Shown here piece by piece: positions 1 to 11,430 of a stretch of 64,000 nt of DNA (position 1 is the stretch's first letter; every line of letters begins with the position of its first letter). The stretch covers positions 62,001 through 126,000 of the forward strand of contig JAKSZP010009311.1 in the NCBI GenBank assembly GCA_022478985.1, given 5' to 3'. A program made the translations under genes and the position numbers. This DNA is from Massospora cicadina (lineage: Eukaryota; Entomophthoromycota; Entomophthoromycetes; Entomophthorales; Entomophthoraceae). The notes under the pieces were generated by a model. The model was not told the DNA's origin, searched no databases, and worked only from the letters and a program-made list of their open reading frames with translations.

Positions 1-112
1 CTGCTAAGACCTGTGTAACTAAGGGAGCGTCGGGAGCCTGGGCAACTGAAGAAACAATATGGGAAACAGTTACAGAATTTGAGTGGCGGAGATCACAGTA
101 ATGAGGACCACT

Positions 113-586
113 TCATCTGGGTCTGAAGGGACATTGGGCCAGGTTGTGGCTAAGAAAATCAGGAAGTATGTTAAGTGCACATTTTATGAATTCATATTTG
201 AAATTGAAACTGCACCAGTCCCAATAGGTATGAGCTTTCTGATGCGCCAATTTTTGGGGTTTACAGAAATACAAGAGATCTTGGTGATCCATGCGAACAG
301 TTAACTCATGCTGCACACCCTGCAACAGGTACCTCCAATGAGTCAACGCCCATGCAACGGCTGCCAACTCCTTATTGTAGATGGCACAGGATTGCCTCGT
401 GGAGGTGAATTTTTGGGAAAAATAGATGATTGGATGTTCCAAGCCGTCATGCTCTTGGAGCAGAACTACCCCTACTGCCACTGAGGAGTCATCACATGCA
501 ACAATACATGGCTTAGCAGGATCCACATATTTCAGGATGGGAGGGGATAAAAACATACTTTGATCAACTTGAACAACTGCTGGCAT
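113..586 (-). pseudogene. RNase H domain of Gypsy-B1
   Basis: An open 157-codon minus-strand frame runs through the RNase H of a gypsy Pol. It has 'IVACDDSSVAVGVVLLQ' (DAS motif changed to D-D-S), 'YFSQKF', the glutamate helix 'YNKELAAVAWAL', and the 'VRMDHQDLLYF' strand with the third acidic residue. This is the longest uninterrupted piece of this copy. The domain removes the RNA template during reverse transcription. Confidence 0.85.
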
Positions 587-1617
587 TCAGGCATCCAACG
601 AAATGGCAAATTCTTGCCTGTGAAGGTGGAGAAGGGCAGCTAACTGGGAAAAGGGCGGGGAAATTTTTTTAGGAAAATAATGGTTCCCAAGAAACTCTGT
701 AATTGTTTCTGGGTTGTTGGAGTTGTCCATTCCCAGATAAAATCCAACTTTTGGGAGGAATCATGTAGCCATCCTTAAGACTAGGTTCTCAAGAACGATA
801 ACTTACTCCTTATAGAACTTGCATTTGGAAGGCTTAATGAACAAGCCTGTCTTGTGCAAAGCAGCCATAACTGCTTCCAAGTCAAAAGCATGTTGTTTGT
901 GAGTTGCAGAGTGAACCAAAATGTCATCAATATATGTGACTGTGCAAGTGAACCGTGGATCCTCCCAGTACACTGTCAATCATTTGGTGAAATGTAGAGG
1001 GCGCATTCTTCAGCCCAAAGGGCATTACGCAGAATTGAAAAATGCCTCACTTCATTCAGATCACGGTTAGCCATTCTTGCCCTTCCATCACCCAAATCCT
1101 TTTGAAGGCATTGACGAGATCCAGCTTAGAGAACACACGAGATCTGGCAATTGCTTGGCTGATCATCTGCTCCAGGGGCAGGGGGTAAGGATCGTAAACC
1201 ATGATTTGTTTAAATGTCTGTAATCCACACAGGGACAAAGGGAATCATAGGCTTTTTTGGCGAAGATGATGGGAGATGCACTGGTGATGTCTCCTTAAAC
1301 AACCAACCTTTTTTAAGCATATCATCTAACTAAATGTTAAGTCCAACCTCCTCCTCCGCTGTGTGAGGATACAACGGACATTTGATATTTACCAACTGCA
1401 CCATTGTTCTAAATCTCAAGTCAAATTTAGTATGAGGAGGCAGATGATCCGCCTTTTTGGAATCAAAGATACTTTGATAGCGCATTAATTCTTTGATAAC
1501 TGGACGGAAGGGCCACCGGAGAATGAGGGAAGTAATAGAACTGCAACAAAGAGTTTTCTTAATAGTTTCAACTAAGGGAAATTCACCCTCCAGTTGATCA
1601 TTAAAGAATTTCAACAT
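587..1617 (-). pseudogene. Reverse transcriptase of Gypsy-B1, fragmented
   Basis: The segment 1617-1330 has the N-terminal RT signature 'LPPHTKFDLRF'. The segment 1238-1056 carries the fingers/palm motif 'VFSKLDLVNAF' that leads to the first catalytic aspartate. Downstream (about 1000-600) are shards of the palm and connection domain. The frame shifts repeatedly. RT would copy the element RNA inside cytoplasmic particles. Confidence 0.7.
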
Positions 1618-1639
1618 GTTTGTCTTTAAATGGATTCTA

Positions 1640-1918
1640 ACATGTTGTCGGCACTACCATCCAACCCTCAAGATCACTGGAAACACCAAGTTTGTCATAG
1701 TAGAAAACCAATTGCAGAAGCTAAACTGGTGTACTGAAAAAGGTACTGGCTGACGGACTATATACGATGTCTGGGAGGCTGAAGAGGCACTATTACCAAT
1801 GAACCTACGTCCACGTCCAGTTCCAGTTGTTGGGCTAACTCAACGCTCATGAAATTCCCCACAGCTCTGGTATCCGCCAAAGCCTCAAAGGAGACGTGGT
1901 GAGATCTGATACTAATCT
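1640..1918 (-). pseudogene. Retropepsin-like protease fragment of Gypsy-B1
   Basis: At about 1895-1830 the minus strand reads F-E-A-L-A-D-T-R-A-V-G-N-F-M-S, the typical flap-proximal context of an aspartic protease of gypsy elements. The catalytic triad D-T-G has become D-T-R, whereas B3 keeps D-T-G-A at the equivalent place. Protease would process the Gag-Pol polyprotein. This copy could not. Confidence 0.6.
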
Positions 1919-2954
1919 TTATAGGTAATAAGAACAAGCAAAGTTTTGTTTATTGGTAGAATTGGCCGTTTCTGTTGCAACTGAATAAATGGCAGGTAAA
2001 TTGGAGGGAAGATCGGGGGCCTTTTCTGGAGTAAGTTTGGGAAGAACAAGGGATTGGGAACTGGCTTCCTCCATATGGGCTTTTATTGATTCATTTATAG
2101 GTGAGCCGGGATAATCTAACACCGATGCAGAAGTATTGACAGGCTTTGATGCTGGATTAACACTGTTTTAATGGTAAAGGCTGCATTCAAGTCGTCGTTG
2201 GGTAGTCCTATCCTAAAAATCCTCCTTGATAGTAGGAAGTATGGCGTGGGGTGGGTTTGTAGTGGTCGCAGTATTACACATTTGATCTACCATTCCTTTC
2301 AAGATGGACCAAACCTCATGATGTGCAGAAACTGAATCCAAACCTGATTAAAGATTTCCTGAAGCATATCATTAGAGGGGTCCAGTGCGGGAGCCTGTTC
2401 ATAAGGTAGAGACCAAAGAAACCAAGCTGGGGGCTTAGGCAATAATAGAGAGTAATTGTAATAAACGGTCTAAGCATGACACAGGGGGTTTCAGGGAAGC
2501 CGACACAATGGCAATCAGCGAGGTGGGACCCTCCACTTGTGAGGAAGAACGCAGAAGGCCTCATACCCACTGATGGGCATCCCCTTCTACAGTATCCAAA
2601 AAAGCGATACCTTTTTGGGCGTGGGATAATTCAGCGGCATTGTTAAGGGCAATTGAAGAACGCATTTGCACCTCAGTAAGAGCGTCAAGAACCTGATTAC
2701 AATATCTTTGGATGGAACATGTGAACTATCTTCCTAACTATTAGGCGGGGGAGTTGTAGTAATGCACGAGGTTTTGCTGGCCTGAAGAACCTTCTCCAAG
2801 GTAAAGCGGAAACTACTCTCCAAATTGGCAAGTGACCAAACAAACAACAAAAAGCAGACTACTGATTGCACGTTCATTTGGTAGAGGGTAACCACTGCAG
2901 CGCCCACCTCGAAGAGCAGGGCGGAAGTGGCTGGAAACAATGGTTGGTCAATTA
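1919..2954 (-). pseudogene. Gag-like region of Gypsy-B1, degenerate
   Basis: Minus-strand frames here correspond piece by piece to the better preserved gag-like frame of B3 (38262-37108): a hydrophobic first part, then an alanine/leucine-rich stretch with a W-V-R-G segment, then a proline/glutamate-rich spacer before the protease. I see no CCHC zinc knuckle. The frame is broken several times (about 2734, 2570 and 2150). Identification as Gag rests on position between LTR and protease, not on a recognised domain. Confidence 0.5.
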
Positions 2955-3299
2955 TGTCATGAAAATGGCATATGAAGTTTAGACTGGCCTGCCAGTCGGG
3001 ATTTGTAAGCACTTAAAAAGCAAGCCAGAATGACAGAGGCATTTCCAAATGTACAATATTGTATGGAGCTGCAAATGGGGAAATGATAAATTGTTGGTGT
3101 AGGGCAATTGTGAATAGCAATTCAAAAATGAACCTCAATGGAGACAAACCCAGACACTGGGGATCTCGCTGCAGGGGATGGTACCACATTATAGTTTCTA
3201 CAAGATCACCGGTGGGTGGGTTCAATATAACTGAGGAGACAAGGGGGCGGATCCTTGCTTGGAAATGGTGGATGTAAGGCCTCAAGTTCCCAGTATATT
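2955..3299 (-). repeat. 5' LTR of Gypsy-B1, downstream (U5-side) part
   Basis: This block matches 32219-32560 (3' LTR of B3) and 38097-38430 (5' LTR of B3). On the minus strand the LTR ends with TGACA at 2955. The other end at 3299 is the insertion point of element A: the same target sequence is intact in both B3 LTRs (AGTATATTGATGGCGG type at 38430), and A duplicated ATAT(T/C). Confidence 0.85.
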
Positions 3300-3859
3300 T
3301 GTCACGAATCTATATGACTGGATGACAAGCCACCATTATGACCAAGTGAATCATTGGAAGAATTCCGCCGAAGGTTTAATGGACAGTATCCACTGAGGAT
3401 GTTTCAGAGCTATAAGTAATTGATCGCCTTAGGATGAGGCAATAACAGGTCATAATAGATCGTATTAGATTGCCTTCTAAATAGAGCGATTAGGTGATGT
3501 CAACATTTGACAAAAGATAAATTGGATCGCCTAAAATCAGGTCAAAAAGAATTGAACAACAAGCCAAAATCAATGAGAATACGGCGGAACGAAATAACTA
3601 AGCAAAAGAGTTAGTACTGATGGGGGTGGTGGGGATATCAGTGAAATGAGGGGATTGACATAGGAGGTTTTTTGAGAAAAAGATGAAGAAGATAGGAGAA
3701 AAGAGGGAGCGGACTAGAAGAAGATTCGCCGCTTTATTATATTAAAAAAAAAGTGTCTTGGGAGAATTGCTCCCGTTTTATTATATATCTGATTTTTTAC
3801 AAGTGGTTTAAGGAACTGGCTATCGTCATATCATCCATTCCAATTGTTCAATGGCCATA
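3300..3859 (+). repeat. 5' LTR of Gypsy-A, left part
   Basis: Matches 15419-15985 base for base apart from scattered changes, beginning TGTCACGAATC here and TGTTGCAAATC in the other copy. Interrupted at 3859 by LINE-1, which duplicated AATGGCCATA (3850-3859) as AATGGCCTTA (9077-9086). The rest of the LTR follows LINE-1. Confidence 0.9.
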
Positions 3860-4208
3860 GCTTTTAATTCCGTACCGATCACTTTGGTTACTACAATTTT
3901 ATTTTGAACAGCATTTTTGATAATCACACAGGAGAGATGGGCGATTTTAATAATAAATCTAATACAACTTGGGCGGCATCTCATCAAGAGGTGCGCAAAA
4001 CGGTGCACCCAATGGCAAGAAACGCCCTGAAGGGGTACCAGGAACTCAAGCTGCCAAGAAACCATGAATTCAGACACCATCTGGGCTTATGGTGTTTATT
4101 ATACAACAAGATCAAAACATGTACATCAATGTAACCAACCCCTTTAAAGGTGCAACATGGGCTCCGACTCTTCCTTGGGGATGAGTCCTCAACCCTGTAA
4201 GAGAAAAC

Positions 4209-4989
4209 ATGCGAGGCACAGCCCTCCCTTTTCCCTCACGCGGTATATGTCGCCACCAACAACATGGGCCATGGCTGGATCAATATTGGTTTGAAACAGC
4301 CGAAGTAGCAGATGCCGCAGCAAAAGTCTGCATCAAAATTGCCCTTACCAAGGGCAAAAAATAGTGCGCACTGTACGCACCAGATGGAACAAAGTGAAAA
4401 CTTTGTTCATCTCATTCAACTTGCTCCATACCAACCTTCCTCATAAGGTAATCAAGGAGGAGCTCCGCAAAGGGCTCGTACCTATGGAGAAATTATGCAA
4501 CTCAAATTTCAACAATTTCGCCTAATGCCAAGCCTGTGCACAGACAAAGCTATCGCCATGATCAACCCATTCCCCGAAGTGGAAGATGACTTATCAAGAA
4601 TCCCCAACACAGCAGAGTTTCACTTCTTGGATGGGGGACAGTCATCCGCATTCCAAGTTACACCAGAATGCACACCGCCTATATGCAACCACTGCAGTTC
4701 ATTGGGACACAATAAACATGCATGTCATATGAAGGAGGGCTTAATGGAAGCAGACTACTGTGAGGAAGCCATGGATGAAAGTAACAAAAATCTCGCCAGA
4801 ATGACCAATAACCACCACCCATTCCACTGGGGTGAAGATGGACTTTACTCCATCGTGGACCCAGTTACACATAAACAACGCAAAGCAGCTCAAAAATCCC
4901 GCAAGCGGGCAGTGGCCAAGGCAGCAGCAAATGTGGAATTATCCATTGACCCCATACAAATTCAAGAGGACAATTTGGATATATACTGA
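4209..4989 (+). pseudogene. LINE-1 ORF1 (RNA-binding protein), frameshifted
   Basis: The start ATG at 4209 gives the same first residues (MRGTALPF) as LINE-4 ORF1. The N-terminal half ('VADAAAKVCIKIAL' type) resembles an RRM-like fold seen in LINE ORF1 proteins (inference). The C-terminal half is open from 4495 and carries a CCHC knuckle C-N-H-C-S-S-L-G-H-N-K-H-A-C (C-x2-C-x4-H-x4-C) near 4690. A frameshift lies between 4350 and 4495. The tail is lysine/alanine rich ('KRAVAKAAANVE'), consistent with nucleic-acid binding. ORF1 protein coats the LINE RNA. Confidence 0.8.
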
Positions 4990-5384
4990 GCCAACCATAC
5001 AGAACAATATGCCCAGATTAGAAATTTTCACAGCAACTTGACTGAGTCACCAAGCAACATCAATCATGCACACTTTGAGGAACAATTCAGCTGCAATATG
5101 GGCGAAAACGCGGTGCACAATTCTCCAAATTTGAACCCCAAAATTAAAGAACCCTAATCAGCACCCCGCATTGAACCATCATGAGACACATGTGGGAAAA
5201 GATAATGCAAATTCAAAAAACCACAATTCCCGTGAAAAATAGGGTCAGATCAAGGGAACTGACATTGTCACTGAGAGAGTTGGAGTACAGATGCAGAGCA
5301 TGGCCAAAATGAGCCACGGTGGGTTAGGGATAGAGGGCCCTCTTAACCACTCCTGAGGCGCTGCAGGCACCTCAGTATCAATAG

Positions 5385-6186
5385 GGACACTAAACATCGC
5401 GGGAGCCAGGGCTCAAACATCCCAAGCCAAAAAGCTGGAATCCTGCAAAAACCCCTTGTAGATATCTTGGCCATCCAAGAAACCCACTTTCTGCAAGGGG
5501 AAGAAGGATTTGGTCAGCCAGGGTCTCACCATCACAATATGGTAAGGATGGCTCACTGTGGGGTGATCATCTGAAATAACAAAAAATTAAAAATTACAAA
5601 CTCCTTGTCATACCTTCATGGCCGCGTCCTGGTAGCAACAATCACATGCCAAGAGGAAACAATCTTGATAGCATGCATCTATGCACCATTCACTGCAGCA
5701 GAGAGAAATCAATTTCTCAAAACCATTCCAACACTCACCCTCCCACCAGATACCATCCTGTTGGGTGACCTTAACTGCTGGTATAACTGACACGGACTGA
5801 TGGCTGAACCCCAGGAGATACCCACCGGGACATCGAATTCCGCACAATGAAGGCATCCCTTGGCCTACAGGATGCATTCCCCCAGATCACCACTCCTTCC
5901 CCACATGACATGGCCCAACATACGTGAGGGAGTGCTCATATCAATGAGCTGCATCGATCACATCTTCGTTCTGCAAACCCAACGATCAAAAATTTCCAAA
6001 TTTACAACAAAAAAAGTCAAATTTTCTGACCACCAACCTGTTTTGGTGCAGTTATTGCCAACCCAAACCCACACACAGGTGTCGCCCTGGAGAAAGCTAC
6101 ACCTAGAAAACATAAAATTACCCAAAATATCTAACTGGGTTGAACATGAGGCCACAAACCAAGATTTCACAGCCCCATTCACATAG
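5385..6186 (+). pseudogene. LINE-1 ORF2, APE-like endonuclease domain
   Basis: Endonuclease motifs appear in order: the strand 'TLNIAGARA' at about 5385, 'DILAIQETH' with the catalytic Glu near 5465, 'ILLGDLNCW' with the Asp/Asn pair near 5755, and 'FSDHQPVLVQL' with the Ser-Asp-His motif near 6020. This domain nicks target DNA to start target-primed reverse transcription. Frameshifts near 5580 and 5790 separate the pieces. Confidence 0.8.
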
Positions 6187-6462
6187 GATCCCATTGTAAC
6201 ATGGGCAAATTTCGAAAAGGAACTAATCAACAAAACGTGACATCTCACATCACATAAGTACACCGCTGATACAGCCACAATCAGGCATGCCTTGGCGGAA
6301 CTGGACCGCCTCGAGCTTAACATCCTGAGATCTGGTTATGGCCCTAACTGGGGATGCAAATGGGCAGAAATATCCGCCTGACTAAACACCCTCATCTTCA
6401 AGCACCAACACATAATCAAATTATCAAACAAAGATAAGTTCATAAAGGAAGGCGAAACATGT

Positions 6463-7560
6463 TTGACATATTTCTTCCGCCAATTCCACTCCTGCAGCAA
6501 CCAGCCCACATTCACACAGGTCCACAAGACTGACGGCACCGTGGCAACTGACCCTGAGGAGGTCAAGGCGGAAGTACACCACTGTTACACTGAATTATAC
6601 CGCGATACACTGACAGACTCACAAAAAATCACAAAATTTATACAAACCGCAGGAATACAAAGCACACCGCTGAACTACAATATTCTAAATCTAATCACAT
6701 GGGAGGAGCTTTGGGATACAATCCGCGGTGCACCACGTAGGAAATGCCCAGGGCCTGATGGTATACCCTACAAATTTTACAAAAAATATTTTCGGCAAAT
6801 TGCCCCCCTCCCATTTGCGTCTATGAACCAGTGCTTGCTGGAAACACGCCTCCTACCTGGTGGCCATGAATCATATGTCATAACCTTGTATAAAAAGGGT
6901 GACAAATTGGACCTGGCCAACAGGCGTCTAATCGCACTCTCTAATATTGACACAAAAATTCTAACAAAAATTTTAGCAGCCAGATTAGGCGCAATTGCCT
7001 CTGACGTCCTGTCACCCAACCAGTTTGGGGTTATACCAGGGCGCTCAATATGGAACAACATACACCCTGTTGCAAACATATGTCAATCCAAAGCAACTGT
7101 AGCTCTGGTTTTATTAGACCAGGAAAAGGCATACAACCGCGTTAGTTGGCCATACCTAAAGGAAGGCCTACACGCTTTCAAACTCCCACCCAGAATCATA
7201 AACTGGGAGATGTTCCTTAAAGAATCTGCAACCATGGCTGTATGCGGCCCTGGCTTCCTAAATAACAAGATCACACCACATAGAGGGCTCAAACAAGGGA
7301 ACCCCTCAGCCCACTGCTGTATAATTTCAGTTTCAATCCACTCCTCCGCATAACTGACTCACACCTCATGGGCATAACTGCACAAGGCCAGACAACAGTC
7401 AAGATACTGGCCTTTGCGGATGACTGCGTGGCAGGTATAGCTAACAACAATGATGCCCACAGCTGGAACGCACCCTAGAGGAGTACTCCATGGTGAGAAA
7501 CGCATCACTCAACAAAAGGAAAACAGAAATCATTCTCTTAGGTAAGTACACTAACAATTG
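6463..7560 (+). pseudogene. LINE-1 ORF2, reverse transcriptase domain
   Basis: An open 296-codon stretch contains the RT hallmarks 'KCPGPDGIPYKFYKKYF', 'GDKLDLAN', 'SPNQFGVIPGRSIWNNI', 'DQEKAYNRVSW' and 'RGLKQGNP'. A frameshift follows near 7305. The catalytic F-A-D-D lies at 7413-7424. About 35 bases later, near 7458-7466, one base is missing relative to LINE-2, giving a stop at 7476. LINE-4 has the same deletion. RT makes cDNA directly at the nicked chromosomal target. Confidence 0.88.
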
Positions 7561-8895
7561 GGCTACAACACCAGAACCTAGTACCCCCATATGAAGGAAA
7601 AACTTACTCATCTTACCTTTCGCATCACCTCCCACCACCACTCCTGTCCGCCACCTTGGGATATGGCTGGAAACAGGGAAATATGCCAATGTGACAATGG
7701 AAAGCAACCTACTACAGAGGGTATCCAACTGCTTTTCGCCTCCCTTGAGGGAAGATCCCCAGGACTGATGGGGTGAGTAACAGTTGCTAACTCACTCATC
7801 CTCCCAATACTATGGTACCCTGCCCACGCGATTGCCTTCTCACCCACCTTTATAACTTTAATCCGCGCGCTCATCCAGGGCTGGCTGTGGCCTAGATCCC
7901 ATCCTCCTATACGGATGGAAACACTCTTTGGCCCACGCTCAAGCGGAGGCAAGGGACTAATAGATTTTGAGAGCCACGCCAACCGCATCCTGGGTACCTG
8001 GATAAAGGAAGCTTTTTCCCCAGACCTCCAGCAACAACATTGGTCCAGGACAGCGAGGACGAACTTCGCACAGGCGCTCAAATTAACCAACCCACATAGC
8101 CCACCCAGACTACTATCATACCTTGCTAAACACCCTACCGCAACAGGCCCACATGGAACCCCCCTCACTTCAAATGCATCCTCTGAACCATCCGCTGCAT
8201 GGGATGGACCGTAGAGAACACTGGCACTGTGCAGGAAAGGGGAAGACCCAGCACCACTTCAAATAAAAAATCCAGATAACCACCCCCAGAGAGACATGCT
8301 TGCTACGACCCCAACCATTGCTAGAATCGAATACCTAGATGCGTTGGACATATTCTATAACTTAACCACACAGAAGACAGTGTGGAGAATGACGCACCAC
8401 CCACTCCTACAGCCAAGGGTAAGAACCAACGCCTGGCGCTGTCTGAGAAGGGCCTATAGGACAGCGGACTGCTCCAATTCCCTCCACGCAACCTGCGCAG
8501 TATGTGGCGGGGAGGGTTCCCTATATCACCGCATAGAAACATGCCCCCCAACCAAAGCCATATGGCAGGAAGTCGTGCGCCTGCTTAAGCTCCAAAACGA
8601 GCAGGAATTTTCTATATCAAAGAGCCTCCTCGCGCTCCAGATCGAATCACCAATCCCATTTACCCTCTGCTCCCTTATTATACCCATTGCAATGTGGAAA
8701 ATCCACACCATTGCCTTAGATGTGTTCAAGGGCACGGTAACCATCCATGGGGTTATCAACAGGTTCCACGTCTACTTATTGGAGCTTACAAGCCTGGCTC
8801 TATGGATATATGGGGCCAAGGCAACATGCGCTCATAGAATCGTAGTTCCCACTTTGGTTCCTCAGCAGACCCCTTTCTTCACACCTACTCCATAG
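7561..8895 (+). pseudogene. LINE-1 ORF2, thumb and C-terminal zinc-binding region
   Basis: The frames at 7915-8214 and 8296-8895 match the corresponding parts of LINE-2, LINE-3 and LINE-4 ('GPRSSGGKGLIDFESHA', 'QHWSRTARTNFAQAL'). At about 8500 is the terminal zinc motif C-A-V-C-G-G-E-G-S-L-Y-H-R-I-E-T-C (C-x2-C-x7-H-x4-C), of the kind found at the end of many plant and fungal LINE ORF2 proteins. Stops at 7895-7915 and 8214-8296 break the frame. Confidence 0.8.
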
Positions 8896-9076
8896 TTGGG
8901 GAAACCCCCTCAGAGTAGCGCACCAACTCCCCCCATACCTGGCAGTCCCGCTGGCAACAGGGGTAACCTGAGTACCCCGGGTTGCCCAATTTTTTTATGT
9001 CTTTGTTTTCCACACATACTCGGTAATGCCTGTCCCCTAGTCGGCTTGCCTTAGTTAAACAAAATAAAAATTAAAT
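8896..9076 (+). other. LINE-1 3' UTR and A-rich tail
   Basis: A short 3' UTR ends with the conserved block at 9022-9058 (core TGTCCCCTAGTCGGCTTGCC) followed by AAATAAAAATTAAAT instead of a pure poly(A). The same block ends LINE-4 (minus strand, 52137-52172) and the ORF1-only element (minus strand, 18339-18375). Related but diverged versions end LINE-2 and LINE-3. It probably serves as the RT recognition end. Confidence 0.7.
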
Positions 9077-9139
9077 AATGGCCTTAACCCAGTGCAAAAA
9101 CCCTTCAGTGGATATATACAATATCACCAAGATTCTACA
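9077..9139 (+). repeat. 5' LTR of Gypsy-A, right part
   Basis: After the LINE-1 TSD the LTR resumes (AAAACCCTTCAGTGGATATA) and ends GATTCTACA at 9139. It matches 15986-16039, the end of the 3' LTR. This fixes the LTR at about 615-620 bp with TG...CA ends. Confidence 0.85.
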
Positions 9140-9160
9140 GTAGGGCTCACTACAGGGGGC
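9140..9160 (+). promoter_or_regulatory. Putative primer-binding site of Gypsy-A
   Basis: One base after the LTR comes TAGGGCTCACTACAGGGGGC. The equivalent position in Gypsy-C reads TGGTGCTTACTACAGGGGGC, and in D2 a related AGGGTTCACTATTGACCCC. The conserved position and sequence suggest a minus-strand primer site. The C version starts TGGTGCT, complementary to a tRNA 3' end AGCACCA. The tRNA was not identified. Confidence 0.45.
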
Positions 9161-9304
9161 CCATTGACCAATAACAATACAATGCAAACTCAGTCGCTGG
9201 CTATGTCGCATCCAGGTTGCTTTGGTAAGGAATCTACATGACATTCTGGGCCCGTTGCATATTAGAGTTGAGACTCGCTTTAGATACTGTGCTCAAAAGG
9301 CTAG

Positions 9305-10201
9305 ATGAGTTGCTTCAGAAGGTTTACAATGATAAGTTGCCGCTATTTAATTATTAAGGAAATTATTATGGTTTCTTTCAATGATTTGAGTTTGCAACTG
9401 AAGGAACTCCAGATTAGCGGAGGGCGAAATTATTGCTCTCCTCCTTTGATGTCAGGAGTACTGATCAAGTTGTGTGTTACCTTTCAGACAGTTCCGTTTC
9501 ATACCAAGAAGTTAAGGAGACGGTGCTGCAGTTGTTTGGCAGAACCACAAAAATGTCACAGCAGGAAGCCGAGTCCTTGACCATTGGGTTTCAGCGAAAT
9601 GAGACCCTCACCGCATTTGCTAAACAATTTATGATGGTAGCACACATGCTGATTGGGGCAGGGATTTTATTTGAAGTTGATGTGTGTATTTCAATGGTTT
9701 CAGAGGTGAAGCCATACCCTAAACTTTACAATGTCATGGCCCTGTTTGTGGAGGATGATGTACCTCTTCTTAAACTTGTTCAGTTTGTACATTGCCTATC
9801 TGTAACTTTCCCTCCACCCAATACCCAACAGATCCACACTGTTGCTGTTATTAACCCTGATTATGTGGGGGAGTCAACCGGTTGGTGCGGGTTCTGTCAG
9901 GTTACTTACAGCAGTACAATGGTCATTCCCTAGCTACCACTTGACATCTGACCAACTACCACTTTGGCCCTAAATATGCTGATCGGCGGCAATCATTCTA
10001 CCAATGGGGGTCCAGTTATGCCAATTCTTTTCAGAACCACCTACCAAGTGGATCAACTTATATTAAGCACAGCCGTAGGTCCTATGGAGTAAGTTGTTTT
10101 AATTGCGGTTGCACTGGGCACATGGGATAATGGTGCCCCAATTGACAGATCCCTCCCATACAACGTGAACAAGGCTATCAGGGAAAAGTCAGAACGGAGT
10201 A
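9305..10201 (+). pseudogene. Gag of Gypsy-A
   Basis: The 166-codon frame 9433-9933 has the Leu/Phe-rich capsid character of gypsy Gag ('VKETVLQLFGRTTKMSQQEA', 'ETLTAFAKQFMMVAHML'). A CCHC knuckle follows at 10095-10136: C-F-N-C-G-C-T-G-H-M-G-stop-W-C, with a TAA in the last spacer. Gag forms the particle and the knuckle binds RNA. The frame is broken at 9933 and at the knuckle. Confidence 0.75.
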
Positions 10202-10522
10202 GAGATGGGACTCTCTACTTCCGCTTTCTTGAATTCAAACGTCCCACCTGAATCTACTGTGTTAATTGTAGCAGAAGCCTCTCAGTATGATAATACATTC
10301 CTCTACCAAAAGCCAGTTGGGGGAGTAAATGTGCTGACCCAAGCACAAGTTGAAGAAATGGCGGACAAAGAATCTCCAGATTGACTGAAGCTTTATGCTT
10401 GTCAAATATTCGACCAAAGTCCATCAGACCAGTTAGAACCATTCGCAGATTCTTTGTCCCTGAGAGGAGTAGATGTCACCCTTCCAGTGAACGCTATTGT
10501 AAAATGATATCCTAAAAATGGT

Positions 10523-11013
10523 GTGGGTATTATAATTTTCCTGCGAAAACATGAATCACTGAACGTACACGTAGTCTATGGCCAGCATTCATCTTACTCA
10601 GAATGCACTTACTGTGACATTGTGGTAGCTAAAACTTGGGTACACACTATAATTAACATGGGTGCTCCTGTTTATATTGTCTCCACTAAATTGGTGGAAA
10701 AGTTGTTATTAAAACCTGACATAGACCACCGGATGGTGTATGGGACTGCAGGAGTGAAGCCACAGTCTCTGAGGGAGCGTATAGCGCGCTTCCCTTGCAG
10801 TTTGGATCCATTGTTGTTGTGGCTCCAGCAGTGGTATTGCCAAATAGTAACTTTGATCTGTTGATTGGGACTGCTTTTATGCGACACTTTAGGGCTGTCA
10901 TTGACATGATGGAAGAGACCCTAGCCATTTTGGGACAGCGGATCCCAATTTACTTCACCTCTAGCGGAGTGCCAAAGGGCTCAGGGCGTATGGGACAGAG
11001 CAACCTTGCCTAA
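10523..11013 (+). pseudogene. Aspartic protease of Gypsy-A
   Basis: The active-site region near 10650-10690 reads 'TIINMGAPVYIVSTKLVEKL'. The expected D-T-G is N-M-G, so the catalytic aspartate is lost. The second half in another frame (10795-10925) has 'NFDLLIGTAFMRHFRAVIDM', the conserved end of gypsy proteases. The same layout is seen in C (29095-29340) and D (26176-25949). Confidence 0.75.
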
Positions 11014-11430
11014 AGCGATGGAATTTCAAGTGCACTATCATTGATTAAAAGGGGAAACTTGGGACCTCCCCCATCAGATATACGGATATCAAGGGCTACC
11101 GCTTAGAGCTACTGGAGCTATATCCATTCCCTCTGGACATCAAGTAATAGTAGACACTGAGTTAGAGGTGGAAGTGCCAGCTGGGCTCTATTGGTAGATT
11201 ATTAGGCCTTTTCAGCATCACGGCTTGAGCCCCACATGGCTCCAGACATCATACTTCTGGGCCATAGAGATCAAATATTGATAGAAAATCTTCAGAACAG
11301 ATCAATTTGAATCCACTAGCATCAGATTATAGCGTATTTACATCTGAACCCGGTTGAGAAGATCAACTAGGTTCATGAGTTCAGTTCTCTGGATGAATTT
11401 GGTCTGCCCATTGAACCGCATCACAGTGTA

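Larger units (their letters stand above)
1..2954 (-). mobile_element. Gypsy-B1 internal region (chromovirus-type LTR retrotransposon), cut by left edge
   Basis: Read on the minus strand from 2954 down to 1, the order is gag-like region, protease, reverse transcriptase and RNase H. The integrase would lie left of the window. The sequence is collinear with the complete copy B3 (38096 down to 35217) over its whole length, so it is the same family. Its 5' LTR is the adjoining block 2955-3299 plus 16040-17125, split by element A. Stops and frameshifts occur in every domain, so it is a dead copy. Bases 1-112 continue past the RNase H toward integrase and hold nothing further that I can name. Confidence 0.85.
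3860..9076 (+). mobile_element. LINE-1 copy: full-length L1-type non-LTR retrotransposon
   Basis: About 5.2 kb: 5' UTR, ORF1 with CCHC knuckle, ORF2 with APE-like endonuclease, RT and C-terminal zinc motif, and an A-rich tail. A 10-bp TSD (9 of 10 identical) flanks it inside the 5' LTR of Gypsy-A. Its sequence is collinear with LINE-4 (57340 down to 52133) from the first bases to the tail, and more distantly with LINE-2 and LINE-3. The 5' UTR is 3860-4208 and holds no gene that I can see. Confidence 0.92.

Noticed and set aside
3300..3850. The repeat at 3300-3850 and 15419-15976 looked like two solo LTRs of about 555 bp.
   Set aside because: The match continues after LINE-1 (9077-9139 against 15986-16039), and a primer-site-like sequence and gag follow, so they are the two LTRs of Gypsy-A.
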